DNA of 64,000 nucleotides from Streptomyces cellulosae (GCF_000721105.1 NZ_JOEV01000018.1:195599-259598), one strand, 5' to 3'. Counted from the first letter of the stretch, positions 8,574 through 16,677 are shown. The notes: generated from the letters alone by a model not told the origin. Numbers and translations are program-made.

Positions 8574-9629
8574 TCAGAGGCTGACGCCGACCGTGACCGG
8601 CTCGTTGACCAGGGTGATGCCGAAGGTTTCGCGGACGCCGGTGACGACCTCGCGGGCAAGGGTGAGGAGGTCTTCCGTGGTGGCCGAGCCTCGGTTGGTG
8701 AGGGCGAGGGTGTGCTTGGTGGAGATGCGGGCGGGGCCGGTGCCGTAGCCCTTGGTGAAGCCGGCCTTGTCGATGAGCCAGGCGGCGGACGTCTTGGTGT
8801 GGCCCTCCCCCGCGGGGTACGCGGGCGGCTGGACGTCTGCGCCGAATCGCTGCTCCACGCGCGCGTGGAAGGCCTCGAACTCCTCGTCGGTGAGGATCGG
8901 GTTGGTGAAGAAGGAACCGGCGGACCAGGTGTCGTGGTCCTCGGGGTCCAGGACCATGCCCTTGCCGGAGCGCAGCTTGAGGACGGTCTCGCGGGCCGCG
9001 GCCAGGGAGACGCGGTCGCCGGGTTCGACGCCGAGGGCGCGGGCGGTCTCGGCGTACTTGATCGGGGCGGAGAGGCCGTCGGCGTCTTCCAGGGCGAAGC
9101 GGACGCGCAGGACGACGTAGCGCCGGGGGTCTTCCTTGAAGCGGCTGTGCCGGTAGGAGAAGGCGCACTCGGTGTTGGTGAGGGTGACCGTCTCGCGGGT
9201 CGTTCGGTCGTAGGCGACGACTTCGGTGATCGTCGACGAGACCTCCTGGCCGTAGGCGCCGACGTTCTGGATGGGGGTCGCGCCGGCCGAGCCGGGGATG
9301 CCGGCGAGGCACTCGACACCGGCGAGTCCTGCTTCGACGGTGCGGGCGACGGCATCCGTCCACACCTCGCCCGCGGCGAGCTCCAGGCGGGTGCCGCGGA
9401 GGGTGAATCCCTTGGTGGCGATGACCAGTGCGGTTCCTTCGAAGCCCTGGTCGCCGATGACGAGGTTGGAGCCGCCGCCGATGACGAGGAGGGGCGTTCC
9501 GGTGTCGTCGGCCTCGCGGACGGCTGCGATCACCTCGGCGTCGGTGGTCGCGGTGACCAGCCGGGTGGCGGGGCCGCCCAGGCGGAAGGTGGTCAGCGGG
9601 GCGAGGGGGGCGTCGTGGAGTACCTGCAC
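8574..9629 (-). CDS. murB: UDP-N-acetylenolpyruvoylglucosamine reductase
   Basis: MurB reduces UDP-GlcNAc-enolpyruvate to UDP-MurNAc with FAD and NADPH, the second step of peptidoglycan precursor synthesis in the cytosol. The start is the GTG at 9629, giving a 351-residue protein that begins with VQVLHDAPLAPLTTFRLGGP, the normal MurB N-terminus; the open frame runs on upstream only because it enters a decayed transporter gene. The FAD-binding loop LVIGGGSNLVIGDQGF is near 47-62, the substrate region ECLAGIPGSAGATPIQNVGA near 108, and the active-site segment FSYRHSRFKEDP near 160. Confidence 0.95.
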   Translation of the reverse strand: MQVLHDAPLAPLTTFRLGGPATRLVTATTDAEVIAAVREADDTGTPLLVIGGGSNLVIGDQGFEGTALVIATKGFTLRGTRLELAAGEVWTDAVARTVEAGLAGVECLAGIPGSAGATPIQNVGAYGQEVSSTITEVVAYDRTTRETVTLTNTECAFSYRHSRFKEDPRRYVVLRVRFALEDADGLSAPIKYAETARALGVEPGDRVSLAAARETVLKLRSGKGMVLDPEDHDTWSAGSFFTNPILTDEEFEAFHARVEQRFGADVQPPAYPAGEGHTKTSAAWLIDKAGFTKGYGTGPARISTKHTLALTNRGSATTEDLLTLAREVVTGVRETFGITLVNEPVTVGVSL

Positions 9630-9799
9630 GCGGTAAAGACTACGAGAGACGCCGAGACCGGTGGGTGGGGGTGCGCGTGGGGGCGCCTGCGGCGCGTGCA
9701 GCACACGCCACCGCCGACGAGCGGCTGCAGGACGACGTTCGGCGGCACGTTCGGCGGCACGTCCAGTCAGAAGATCCACTGTCAGGAGCCGTGTCGCCG

Positions 9800-10085
9800 T
9801 CCGCCATTCCGCGCTTGGCGGCGGGCAGGGTGGCTGCCGGCAGGGGAGGGTCAGGGGCGTCATGATCGCCGCGCCGACGCCCTGAAGTGCGCGGGTGGCG
9901 ACGAGGGAGTCGACGCCGGGCGCCAGAGCCGCCGCGCGGGCGCGGCCCTGGCGGCCGCGGCAGCGGACGCGCCGGTGAAGAGGGTGATGCCGGTGAGGAA
10001 GAGCCGGCGTCGCCCGGAGCGGTCGCCGGGGGAGCCACGCCGAACACGCTGTCGCAGGTAAGGGGCGCCCGCATCGTCGAGCACC
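9800..10085 (-). pseudogene. Remnant of an MFS drug exporter
   Basis: On the minus strand, pieces of a DHA2-type major facilitator can be read, but in different frames: GDRSGRRRLFLTGITLFTG (loop 2-3 signature and helix 3), then SLVATRALQGVGAAIMTPLT in another frame, then PAATLPAAKRGM. Only helices 2-5 are represented and at least two frameshifts are needed, so this is a dead fragment. It abuts murB and explains the long upstream extension of the murB frame. The rest of 9630-9799 contains a doubled GTTCGGCGGCAC but nothing else recognised. Confidence 0.7.
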
Positions 10086-10118
10086 CCTTACCCACCATCC
10101 CGGAAAACCCGCGAGCCC

Positions 10119-10547
10119 TCAGGCCAGTCGTACGACCGCCCGTGACATCCCCAGCACCTTCTGTCCGGCGCTGGTGGCCGTGAGGTCCACGCGGACCGTG
10201 TGGTCGTCGAGCTTGGCCGCGACCTTGGCGCTGACTTCGATCAGGGCACCCCGTCCGTCGTTCGGGACGACAACGGGCTTGGTGAAGCGCACGCCGTACT
10301 CGACGACCGCGCCGGGGTCGCCGGTCCAGTCGGTGACCACGCGGATCGCCTCGGCCATGGTGAACATGCCGTGCGCGATGACGTCCGGCAGCCCGACCTC
10401 CTTGGCGAACTTCTCGTTCCAGTGGATCGGGTTGAAGTCCCCGGAGGCGCCCGCGTACCGGACGAGAGTGTCACGGGTCACGGGGAAGGACTGGGCGGGC
10501 AGTTCGGTGCCGACCTCGACCTCGTCGTAAGCGATCTTCGCCGTCAT
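10119..10547 (-). CDS. MaoC-like (R)-hydratase/dehydratase
   Basis: Single hotdog-fold domain of 142 residues of the MaoC/hydratase-2 family. The catalytic Asp-His motif is seen as GASGDFNPIHWNE (Asp37, His42), with GLPDVIAHGMF following. It lies 7 bp downstream of its partner gene. The pair resembles the hadA-hadB arrangement seen near rpmG and trpT-secE in mycobacteria, where the two subunits form an acyl dehydratase; streptomycetes make no mycolic acids, so the acyl substrate here is uncertain. Confidence 0.88.
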   Translation of the reverse strand: MTAKIAYDEVEVGTELPAQSFPVTRDTLVRYAGASGDFNPIHWNEKFAKEVGLPDVIAHGMFTMAEAIRVVTDWTGDPGAVVEYGVRFTKPVVVPNDGRGALIEVSAKVAAKLDDHTVRVDLTATSAGQKVLGMSRAVVRLA

Positions 10548-10554
10548 CGAATGC

Positions 10555-11007
10555 TCACGCCTCCTCGGCCGCGCGGGCGACCAGCTTGGTCCAGGCGGTC
10601 ACGACGTGCTCGCCGGCCTCGTCGTGGACCTCGCCGCGGATGTCCAGGATGTCGTTGCCCGCCATGGACTTGATGGCCTCGATGGTCGAGGTGACGGTGA
10701 GCCGGTCACCGGCGCGCACGGGGCGGACGTAGGAGAACTTCTGGTCGCCGTGCACCACGCGGCTGTAGTCCAGGCCGAGCTGCGGGTCCTCGACGACCTG
10801 TCCGGCGGCCCTGAAGGTGATGGAGAACACGAAGGTCGGCGGGGCGATCACATCGGAATGGCCGAGTGCCTTGGCGGCCTCCGGGTCCGTGTACGCCGGG
10901 TTGGCGTCCCCGACGGCCTCGGCGAACTCGCGGATCTTCTCCCGGCCCACCTCGTAGGGCGCGGTGGGGGGGTAGATCCGCCCCACGAAGGACTGGTCGA
11001 GCGCCAT
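10555..11007 (-). CDS. MaoC-family dehydratase N-terminal-type subunit
   Basis: A 150-residue hotdog protein of the FAS1-like dehydratase/UPF0336 type (MALDQSFVGRIYPPTAPYEV; GDANPAYTDPEAAKALGHSD; APPTFVFSITFRAAGQ). The ATG at 11007 is preceded by a strong AGGAGGT. It lacks the GDxNPIH catalytic pair carried by the downstream partner, which fits a heterodimer in which this subunit binds the acyl chain. Order: tRNA-Thr, tRNA-Met, rpmG, then this pair, all on the minus strand, with a hairpin separating rpmG from it. Confidence 0.88.
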   Translation of the reverse strand: MALDQSFVGRIYPPTAPYEVGREKIREFAEAVGDANPAYTDPEAAKALGHSDVIAPPTFVFSITFRAAGQVVEDPQLGLDYSRVVHGDQKFSYVRPVRAGDRLTVTSTIEAIKSMAGNDILDIRGEVHDEAGEHVVTAWTKLVARAAEEA

Positions 11008-11089
11008 GGCCCGGCACCTCCTGATGTCTGCTGCATGTCTGCTGCTGGATGCTGCGGTTGACCGGCGGATAATCAGACCGGAACGACGC

Positions 11090-11120
11090 GAGGCCGCCCC
11101 CCGACTGCGGGGGCGGCCTC
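11090..11120 (-). terminator. Terminator of rpmG
   Basis: Perfect 12-bp stem (11090-11101 with 11109-11120) and 7-nt loop, starting 16 bp after the rpmG stop and upstream of the dehydratase pair. Confidence 0.75.
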
Positions 11121-11135
11121 GTGTACGAGCCTGTT

Positions 11136-11300
11136 CTATCGCGTTTCGCGATGCGCGGTGTGCGCATTGCAACGCGGGCAGTGCTTCTTCATCTCAAGAC
11201 GGTCCGGGTTGTTACGCCGGTTCTTCTTGGTGATGTAGTTCCGCTCCTTGCACTCCACGCAGGCCAGCGTGATCTTCGGGCGGACGTCGGTGGCAGCCAC
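11136..11300 (-). CDS. rpmG: 50S ribosomal protein L33 (zinc-ribbon form)
   Basis: A 54-residue protein beginning with GTG at 11300 ([20 protein letters not shown] after the start) with an AAGGAG site upstream. Two CxxC pairs, CVEC and CPRC, show this is the zinc-binding form of L33; streptomycetes often carry a second, zinc-independent L33 elsewhere that replaces it in zinc starvation under Zur. It follows tRNA-Thr and tRNA-Met on the same strand. Confidence 0.95.
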   Translation of the reverse strand: MAATDVRPKITLACVECKERNYITKKNRRNNPDRLEMKKHCPRCNAHTAHRETR

Positions 11301-11390
11301 GTGAGTGCTCCTTGACGAACGGATGGGACTTGGTTAACGCATAGAAGAGTAGCCGATCGAAGGACCGACCCCACAATCGGCTACTGTCAG

Positions 11391-11463
11391 TAGCGGTGAC
11401 CGGACTTGAACCGGTGACACAGCGATTATGAGCCGCTTGCTCTACCGACTGAGCTACACCGCT
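11391..11463 (-). tRNA. tRNA-Met (CAT)
   Basis: A 73-nt cloverleaf: acceptor AGCGGTG pairs with CACCGCT, discriminator A, D-arm GCTCAGTCGGTAGAGC, anticodon CAT in loop CTCATAA, T-arm ACCGGTTCAAGTCCGGT. The paired 1-72 position and lack of the initiator GGG-CCC anticodon stem suggest the elongator. Confidence 0.93.
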
Positions 11464-11509
11464 GTGATGCGATCGGGCCCCGCCTACCGGCGGGAACCTT
11501 TCACACCAG

Positions 11510-11582
11510 AGCCCCAATACGGAATCGAACCGTAGACCTTCTCCTTACCATGGAGACGCTCTGCCGACTGAGCTATTGGGGC
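11510..11582 (-). tRNA. tRNA-Thr (GGT)
   Basis: A 73-nt cloverleaf: acceptor GCCCCAA pairs with TTGGGGC, D-arm GCTCAGTCGGCAGAGC, anticodon GGT within loop ATGGTAA, T-arm TACGGTTCGATTCCGTA. It lies 46 bp upstream of tRNA-Met, probably in one transcript that continues into rpmG. Confidence 0.94.
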
Positions 11583-11839
11583 GAGCGATGAAGACATTAC
11601 ACGCTCGGCCGCCGTTCGCCCAAATCCGTTTCGCGGCACCCGCCCAGGCCTGTCCGGCGCCCCTCCCGGGAGTCCCGAAAGCCCCTCCCGCCTGGCGGAC
11701 CACACCGGTACGACTATTGCGCTCCTCCCCGTTGTGACCGCGTCGTCACCCTAGGCTCGACTCACTCTGCGTGATCTTGCGCGCCCCTAGTGCGGTCCCC
11801 GAGCTCGCGCAGTCCCGAGCCCTGAGCACCTGGAGCGCG

Positions 11840-13123
11840 ATGCCAGACAGCCAGCCGCGGCCGCCCCACTCTGGCTCCGCGTCCGATCCCTCCCCCGCCG
11901 ACGGGGCCCCTCTGCTGCTCTGCGGTGCGCGGCTCACCGACGGCAGGACCGTCGACGTACGGCTGGTCGGCGGACGTATCGAGGCGGTCGGTACGGCCGG
12001 GAGCCTCTCGGCGGGCGGCACGCGTGCGTGCGCCGCACGTCTGGATCTCGGCGGCTATCTGCTCCTGCCGGCCCCGGCCGAGCCGCACTCCCACGGCGAC
12101 ACCGCGCTCTCGGCCGACGGCGAAGGAGGCGAGGGACCGGTCTCGTACGACGCCCACGACGTCCAGCGCCGGGCCACGGAGGCCGCCCTGCTGCAACTCG
12201 GGCACGGGGCCACGGCGGTGCGGGCCCATGTGCGCGTAGGCGATGTACAGGGTCTCGGCGCGCTGACGGCCGTCCTGCAGGCCGGCCGCTCGCTGCGCGG
12301 GCTGACGGAGCTGACGACGGTGGCGATGCCGAGGATGCTGACCGGGGTTGCCGGTGCCGACAGCCTCGCGATGCTGCGGGACGCGCTCAAGATGGGCGCC
12401 TCCGTGGTGGGCGGCTGTCCGGATCTGGACCCCGATCCGACGGGCTACGTGGAAGCGGTCCTGGAAGTGGCCTCCGAGCACGGCTGCCCGGTCGACCTGC
12501 ACACCGACGCCGCCGACCCTGCACGGCTGGCGCGGCTCGCGGCGATGGCCGGAGGGCTGCGGCCCGGCGTGACGCTCACGCCGTGCGGCGGCCTGGCCCG
12601 GCTGCCCGCCGAGGTGACCGCCCGGACCGCCGACCAACTCGCGGCGGCCGGTGTGGCGGTGGTGTGCCTGCCTCAGGGCGGCTGCGGGAGCGTGGAGCGG
12701 CGGGGCACGGCTCCGGTACGGGTGCTGCGCGCGGCCGGCGTACGGGTGGCCGCCGGCAGCGGCGCCCTGAGGGACGTATCGAATCCCGTGGGCCGTGGCG
12801 ATCCCCTGGAGGCCGCCTACCTACTGGCGTCCCGCGACGGCCTGCGTCCCGAGGAGGCGTACGACGCGGTGAGCACGTCCGCGCGGGCGGTGCTCGGCCT
12901 GGCGGAGGTACGGGTCGAGGCGGGCTTCCCGGCCGAGTTGCTGGCCGTGCGGGGCGATCGGCTGGCCGGGGCGCTGTCCCTGGCGTACAGCCGGATCGTG
13001 ATCCATCGGGGGCGCGTGGTGGCGCGGACGAGTGCGGTGCGGGAGTACTGCAACTCGACTGCGGGGGTGGAGGCGGCTGTGGAGGTGGGGCTGCCCAGGC
13101 AGGGGCGGGGAGGGGTGTCGTAG
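11840..13123 (+). CDS. Cytosine-deaminase-like amidohydrolase, possibly inactive
   Basis: A 427-residue protein with an amidohydrolase/cytosine-deaminase plan: small beta domain (LLLCGARLTDGRTVDVRLVG), metal motif PHSHGD (His83, His85), barrel segments ATAVRAHVRVGD and CPVDLHTDAAD, and a C-terminal beta domain (RLAGALSLAYSRIVIHRGRV). Start ATG 11840 with GGAG upstream. Compared from memory with CodA, three expected residues are missing: the HxDE glutamate reads HTDA, the later metal histidine reads LTPC, and the GxDN/HDD aspartate reads GSGALRD. It may be catalytically dead or have a changed chemistry. Confidence 0.75.
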   Translation: MPDSQPRPPHSGSASDPSPADGAPLLLCGARLTDGRTVDVRLVGGRIEAVGTAGSLSAGGTRACAARLDLGGYLLLPAPAEPHSHGDTALSADGEGGEGPVSYDAHDVQRRATEAALLQLGHGATAVRAHVRVGDVQGLGALTAVLQAGRSLRGLTELTTVAMPRMLTGVAGADSLAMLRDALKMGASVVGGCPDLDPDPTGYVEAVLEVASEHGCPVDLHTDAADPARLARLAAMAGGLRPGVTLTPCGGLARLPAEVTARTADQLAAAGVAVVCLPQGGCGSVERRGTAPVRVLRAAGVRVAAGSGALRDVSNPVGRGDPLEAAYLLASRDGLRPEEAYDAVSTSARAVLGLAEVRVEAGFPAELLAVRGDRLAGALSLAYSRIVIHRGRVVARTSAVREYCNSTAGVEAAVEVGLPRQGRGGVS

Positions 13124-13134
13124 GGCTCTTGGTG

Positions 13135-13209
13135 GCGTGCTTGATGTGGGCGTGCTTGATGTGGGCGTGCTTGATGTGGGCGTGCTTGATGTGGGTGTGC
13201 TTGATGTGC
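13135..13209. repeat. 15-nt tandem repeat, five copies
   Basis: Unit GCGTGCTTGATGTGG: four perfect copies (13135-13194) and a fifth with two changes (13195-13209). It starts 12 bp after the amidohydrolase stop and lies in non-coding DNA, although its length keeps any reading frame open. Confidence 0.95.
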
Positions 13210-13355
13210 GCGCCATGCGCCCGGCGCTCCGTTCACCGTGTGCTCCGGCCTCCGTGTGCATCCCGTGTGCGACCCGTGTGTGCGTCGGTGCGCGTTCCTG
13301 GGGCCTGGCCGGAGATGTGCGGCGGATGCGGCCGTGCGGGCGTACGGTCGGAAAC

Positions 13356-14012
13356 ATGCGCATTGTCATCGCTGGTGGTCATGGTCAGATCGCGCTGCGG
13401 CTGGAGCGGTTGCTCGCCGCGCGCGGGGACGAGGTCGCGGGGGTCATCCGCCGTGCCGAGCAGGGCGACGACCTGCGGCAGGCCGGGGCCGAACCGGTGC
13501 TGCTGGACCTGGAGTCGGCCTCGGTCGAGGAGGTCGCGGAGCGCCTGCGGGGCGCGGACGCCGCGGTCTTCGCGGCGGGCGCCGGCCCGGGCAGCGGAGC
13601 GTCCCGCAAGGACACCGTGGACCGGGGCGCGGCGGTCCTGTTCGCGGACGCGGCGGTCCGGGCGGGCGTACGGCGTCATGTGGTCGTGTCGTCCATGGGC
13701 GCGGATCCGGCGCACGAGGGGGACGACGTCTTCGACGTGTATCAGCGCGCCAAGGGCGAGGCCGACGCGTACGTGAGCGGTCTGGACGGCCTGGACTGGA
13801 CGATCCTGCGTCCGGGTGCACTGACCGACGACGCCGGCACCGGCTTCGTACGGCTGGAGGCGCACACGGGCCGTGGCTCGATCCCGCGCGACGATGTCGC
13901 CGCCGTACTGGCGGAGTTGCTGGACACGCCGGCGACGGCCGGTCTGGTCCTGGAACTGGTCGGCGGGTCGACTCCGGTGTCGGTGGCGGTCAAGTCGGTG
14001 GCGGGGAACTGA
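13356..14012 (+). CDS. NAD(P)-binding atypical SDR (NmrA-like)
   Basis: A 218-residue Rossmann protein starting MRIVIAGGHGQIALRLERLL, with nucleotide-binding GGHGQIA near 7-13, the conserved HVVVSSMGADP segment near 108, a YQRAKGEADAYV lysine region, and DWTILRPGALTDD. This is the SDR_a5/NAD(P)H-binding group found in many actinobacteria. No clear Shine-Dalgarno is visible before 13356. The following small gene starts 2 bp after its stop, so the two are probably co-translated. Substrate unknown. Confidence 0.85.
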   Translation: MRIVIAGGHGQIALRLERLLAARGDEVAGVIRRAEQGDDLRQAGAEPVLLDLESASVEEVAERLRGADAAVFAAGAGPGSGASRKDTVDRGAAVLFADAAVRAGVRRHVVVSSMGADPAHEGDDVFDVYQRAKGEADAYVSGLDGLDWTILRPGALTDDAGTGFVRLEAHTGRGSIPRDDVAAVLAELLDTPATAGLVLELVGGSTPVSVAVKSVAGN

Positions 14013-14014
14013 CG

Positions 14015-14425
14015 TTGGCCGCCGGGGGGATTCCGACGGCGCGGGAGGCACTGCTGCGCCGGATGTACGAGGTCTTCTCGACCGACGAGCGGGACGCGTT
14101 CATCCCGCGCTGCCTGGCCCCGGACGTGGACTGGCCGAATGTGCTCGACGGGGTCCGGCTGCACGGGCGTGACGAGGTGCGGGCCTACTGGGCACGGCAG
14201 TTCGCGGCCGGCCATCCCCTCGTACGGCTGGAGGGGCTACGGCTCGACGGTGACGGCGAGGCGGTGGTGGCGACCGTACGGCAGGGAATGCGGGACGGTG
14301 ACGGGGAGCACTGGGGCGGGACGGTCGAGCATGTGTACCGGTTCGGCGGGGATGGGCTGGTGACGCGGATGGATGTGCGGCCGGGGCTCGGAGGCCGTGG
14401 GTCACGCCGAGGAACCACGGGTTAA
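14015..14425 (+). CDS. SnoaL/NTF2-like protein
   Basis: A 136-residue cone-shaped NTF2-fold protein: REALLRRMYEVFSTDERDAF helix pair, CLAPDVDWPNVLDGVRLHGR, then strands including TVEHVYRFGGDGLVTRMDV. The TTG at 14015 is preferred because it keeps the complete first helix and has GGGGA upstream; an ATG at 14063 would truncate it. It is coupled to the NAD(P)-binding gene before it. Members of this fold are ketosteroid-isomerase-like enzymes or binding proteins; no specific activity can be assigned. Confidence 0.75.
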   Translation: MAAGGIPTAREALLRRMYEVFSTDERDAFIPRCLAPDVDWPNVLDGVRLHGRDEVRAYWARQFAAGHPLVRLEGLRLDGDGEAVVATVRQGMRDGDGEHWGGTVEHVYRFGGDGLVTRMDVRPGLGGRGSRRGTTG

Positions 14426-14431
14426 AACGGC

Positions 14432-14644
14432 CTAGAACAGCGGGAGTTGGCCGGGGAACTCGGGGAGCGTGTAGCCGTCCAGCGCGGGCTGTGCCGCGCC
14501 GAGATCGGCCTGCCGCCGGGAGCCGGGGCAGGAGACGAGTTCGCCGCTCTCGCGTGCGCCGGGCGGGTCGTGCCGGGCGAAGCGTCCGGCGACTACGGCG
14601 ATCTCGCGACGGCATTCGGGACAGTGTCTGCGACGCGTGGACAT
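14432..14644 (-). CDS. Small conserved CxxC protein
   Basis: A 70-residue protein starting MSTRRRHCPECRREIAVVAG. One CPEC and a later SCPGSRRQADL suggest a small zinc-ribbon-like fold, though only three cysteines are present. The C-terminus is a hydrophobic proline-rich tail (LPEFPGQLPLF). It is convergent with the SnoaL-like gene, with a 6-bp gap. No function can be proposed. Confidence 0.6.
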   Translation of the reverse strand: MSTRRRHCPECRREIAVVAGRFARHDPPGARESGELVSCPGSRRQADLGAAQPALDGYTLPEFPGQLPLF

Positions 14645-14789
14645 GGGGCCAGTGTGCCCCGATGGGCGTGTGAATCCCTCTTGCGCGCCGTCAGCGGGGG
14701 GCGGACGGCACGCTGATCGTGGCCACGGGAACGGTCTGAACATCCTGCTGATGGATGAGGTCTGGCAGTTCGTCCTGGGCGCGGAACGG

Positions 14790-15008
14790 GCCCCGTCGCC
14801 GGGGCCGCGGTCACGCTCATCTCGCTCGACGGGAGGCAACCGGGCCGGTCGGGGTCGCGCGGCGAGGGGGCGTACGACGTGGACGCGCCCGGTGCCGGTT
14901 CGTACACGCTGATCGCCACCGCCGACGGCCACCAGCCGCAGGCCTCGACGATCGTGGGTGGCCGAGGACGAACCGGTCGCCTACGACATCCTCCTGAGCG
15001 GTACCAGA
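14790..15008 (+). pseudogene. Remnant of a transporter C-terminal domain
   Basis: The frame reads AVTLISLDGRQPGR, then AYDVDAPGAGSYTLIATADG and HQPQASTIV, then after one extra G near 14958 continues in another frame as VAEDEPVAYDILLSG. This is the carboxypeptidase-regulatory-like beta domain found at the C-terminus of some Streptomyces MFS exporters. No start, no membrane part and a frameshift mark it as a fragment. The rest of 14645-15100 shows nothing recognisable. Confidence 0.65.
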
Positions 15009-15100
15009 CCCACGCGTCGGAGTGGTCCGGGGGCCGGCCTGAAGGCAGGTCGGCGCAGATCCCCGCGGACTCCGGCCGATGACCGCGGATCACCGCATAC

Positions 15101-15148
15101 GAAGAGGCCCCCTTCCGCTGCGTTTCCGCAGAGGAAGGGGGCCTCTTC
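15101..15148 (-). terminator. Original terminator of the tRNA-Tyr locus
   Basis: Perfect 16-bp stem (15101-15116 with 15133-15148) and 16-nt loop, ending 2 bp before the left attachment repeat. It is placed where the 3' end of the uninterrupted tRNA-Tyr gene would have been terminated. Confidence 0.8.
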
Positions 15149-15150
15149 AA

Positions 15151-15207
15151 TGTGGCGGCGCCAGGATTCGAACCTGGGAAGGCTGAGCCGGCAGATTTAC
15201 AGTCTGC
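15151..15207. repeat. attL: left 57-bp attachment repeat
   Basis: Identical over 57 bp to 30738-30794. It contains the 3' half of tRNA-Tyr from the anticodon loop to the discriminator, without the 5' half, so it is the displaced chromosomal end of the target gene and not a functional tRNA. Confidence 0.95.
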
Positions 15208-15366
15208 ACAGGTTCACCTCTCGACTCCCCAGGCTGACCAGGCACTTCGTCTGGCGTCCAACGCAAGCAAGACGCCACCGTCCGCATGTCGTCCACAGCA
15301 GACGGGCTCCGTTTCCGATGAACAGGCGTCCGTCACTGCGTCGGCCTCCGCCCCATGGGCACGAAC

Positions 15367-16677
15367 TTAGAGCGCCTTGCCGTGCTCGATGATGACCTGC
15401 TCCGCAACGAACCTCATGAGCGGAATCTCCTTAAGCAACTCCGCATCATGGGTAAAGGGAGCATATTTTGGCAAGTCACCTTCTTTAGCGTGAACTAGGG
15501 CATTCCTCACTTTATAGATTCTCTTCGCAAGCGCATCATGAGCCTTGCCTTCACCCGCGTCACGCAGAGCAAGTTTCCCGGCACCAGCGAACGGGACATC
15601 ATTAGTGGCGTAATACTCTATGAGGGTTCCGTCATAGGAATCTAGATCCTGAATCAGCCGAGGCACACTAACAAACCTTTCCATAACCAATTGCAGCGCC
15701 TTCGGTTCATTGAACCCGCCCTCCTCGCGAGTCTGGCGCAGAGCCCTGTCGACCGTCTTGATAATCCCCTGCACATCCCTTGCCCGCCGAGCCGAGAACG
15801 AGGGATCCGTGATCCCCTTTCTGACTTGCTCGATAAGGTCATCATTGAACACCTTATGAAAGAAGTGTTCAGCGATGTGATAGTAGGACAGATACTCCAG
15901 CAATGGAATCTCTGCCGCTACCCCCATGAGGTAATGCTGAACTAGGTCGACATTGTAAGACTGCCGCGGAGCATCGAGAGTGGAATTTTTCCCCCTTCGA
16001 AACCGTTGAATACTCCTCGGCTCCAACAATGAGTCCACCCCAATGCGGGCCGCGACATCCAGGTTATAAGCGGCATGAAACAGGAAAGAATTAGCTAGCC
16101 TTTCAAAGTCGGCACCACTCGATGCCGCACTGACCTGCAAAGTAGTGACGGAAAGCACCTCGCCGACAAAATTCAGCAAGGAGTCACCCGTCAATTGATC
16201 AACCCGTCGACTTTGAACATTTTCCTCAACGAGCATCCTCACTCTGCGCCTGATCATCGTCCACCGTGGGACCTTGTACGCCGTCGCCGGATCCTGCCCG
16301 ATAGCGCACAAAAGAAAGGCCACGAAATTTACAGATGGCCTCCCCAAAGAATAGGTCACGGGATTCTCCCCTTGACCAACGAGCTGATTTCTTTCAAAGA
16401 ACCTTTCGAAGCCCCATCGCGTATCAAGGGAAACCAGCGAGAACTCCGCGCCGCGATCCCACTGCAGCGAACTCAAGTTGCCGATATTAGCCGTTTGCAA
16501 CTTCTCCAGCACTTCAGCGATCTCGTTTTCCCGCAAACGATCAACAGATCTTCCGCCTGAAAGCGGAACCGCATTGGGAACCGAGAACCCCTCGTCCGTG
16601 TCTACAGCCCCTGGGATGACCATTTGCAGTCCTGCGAGAAGACTTGCCCTGTCGAACACTAGCTGCGGAGAACCCAC
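15367..16677 (-). CDS. HEPN-motif cargo protein, putative defence RNase
   Basis: A 436-residue protein of no family I can name with certainty. The GTG at 16677 has AGAGGA upstream. G+C is near one half in sampled lines, against about 70% around it, so it was acquired recently. The protein looks all-helical in its second half; a segment LEYLSYYHIAEHFFHKV resembles the core of large HEPN proteins. Near the C-terminus KRIYKVRNALVHAKEG gives Arg391-Asn-x3-His396, the R-x4-6-H signature of HEPN ribonucleases. It sits alone at the element's left end, divergent from the GntR gene, the usual place for AICE cargo. Inferred role: abortive-infection or anti-phage RNase. Confidence 0.6.
   Translation of the reverse strand: MGSPQLVFDRASLLAGLQMVIPGAVDTDEGFSVPNAVPLSGGRSVDRLRENEIAEVLEKLQTANIGNLSSLQWDRGAEFSLVSLDTRWGFERFFERNQLVGQGENPVTYSLGRPSVNFVAFLLCAIGQDPATAYKVPRWTMIRRRVRMLVEENVQSRRVDQLTGDSLLNFVGEVLSVTTLQVSAASSGADFERLANSFLFHAAYNLDVAARIGVDSLLEPRSIQRFRRGKNSTLDAPRQSYNVDLVQHYLMGVAAEIPLLEYLSYYHIAEHFFHKVFNDDLIEQVRKGITDPSFSARRARDVQGIIKTVDRALRQTREEGGFNEPKALQLVMERFVSVPRLIQDLDSYDGTLIEYYATNDVPFAGAGKLALRDAGEGKAHDALAKRIYKVRNALVHAKEGDLPKYAPFTHDAELLKEIPLMRFVAEQVIIEHGKAL

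Noticed and set aside
9630..9863. N-terminal extension of MurB
   Set aside because: It translates the decayed MFS gene and lacks any MurB similarity.
8403..10061. 552-codon open frame on the plus strand
   Set aside because: It is antisense to murB and the MFS remnant, with Gly/Asp/Val-rich composition typical of shadow frames at high G+C.
13135..13209. Possible CRISPR array
   Set aside because: The 15-nt units are contiguous with no spacers and no cas genes are nearby.
15151..15236. Second tRNA-Tyr gene
   Set aside because: Only the 3' half is present; the sequence beyond 15207 cannot form the 5' acceptor strand or D-arm. It is attL.
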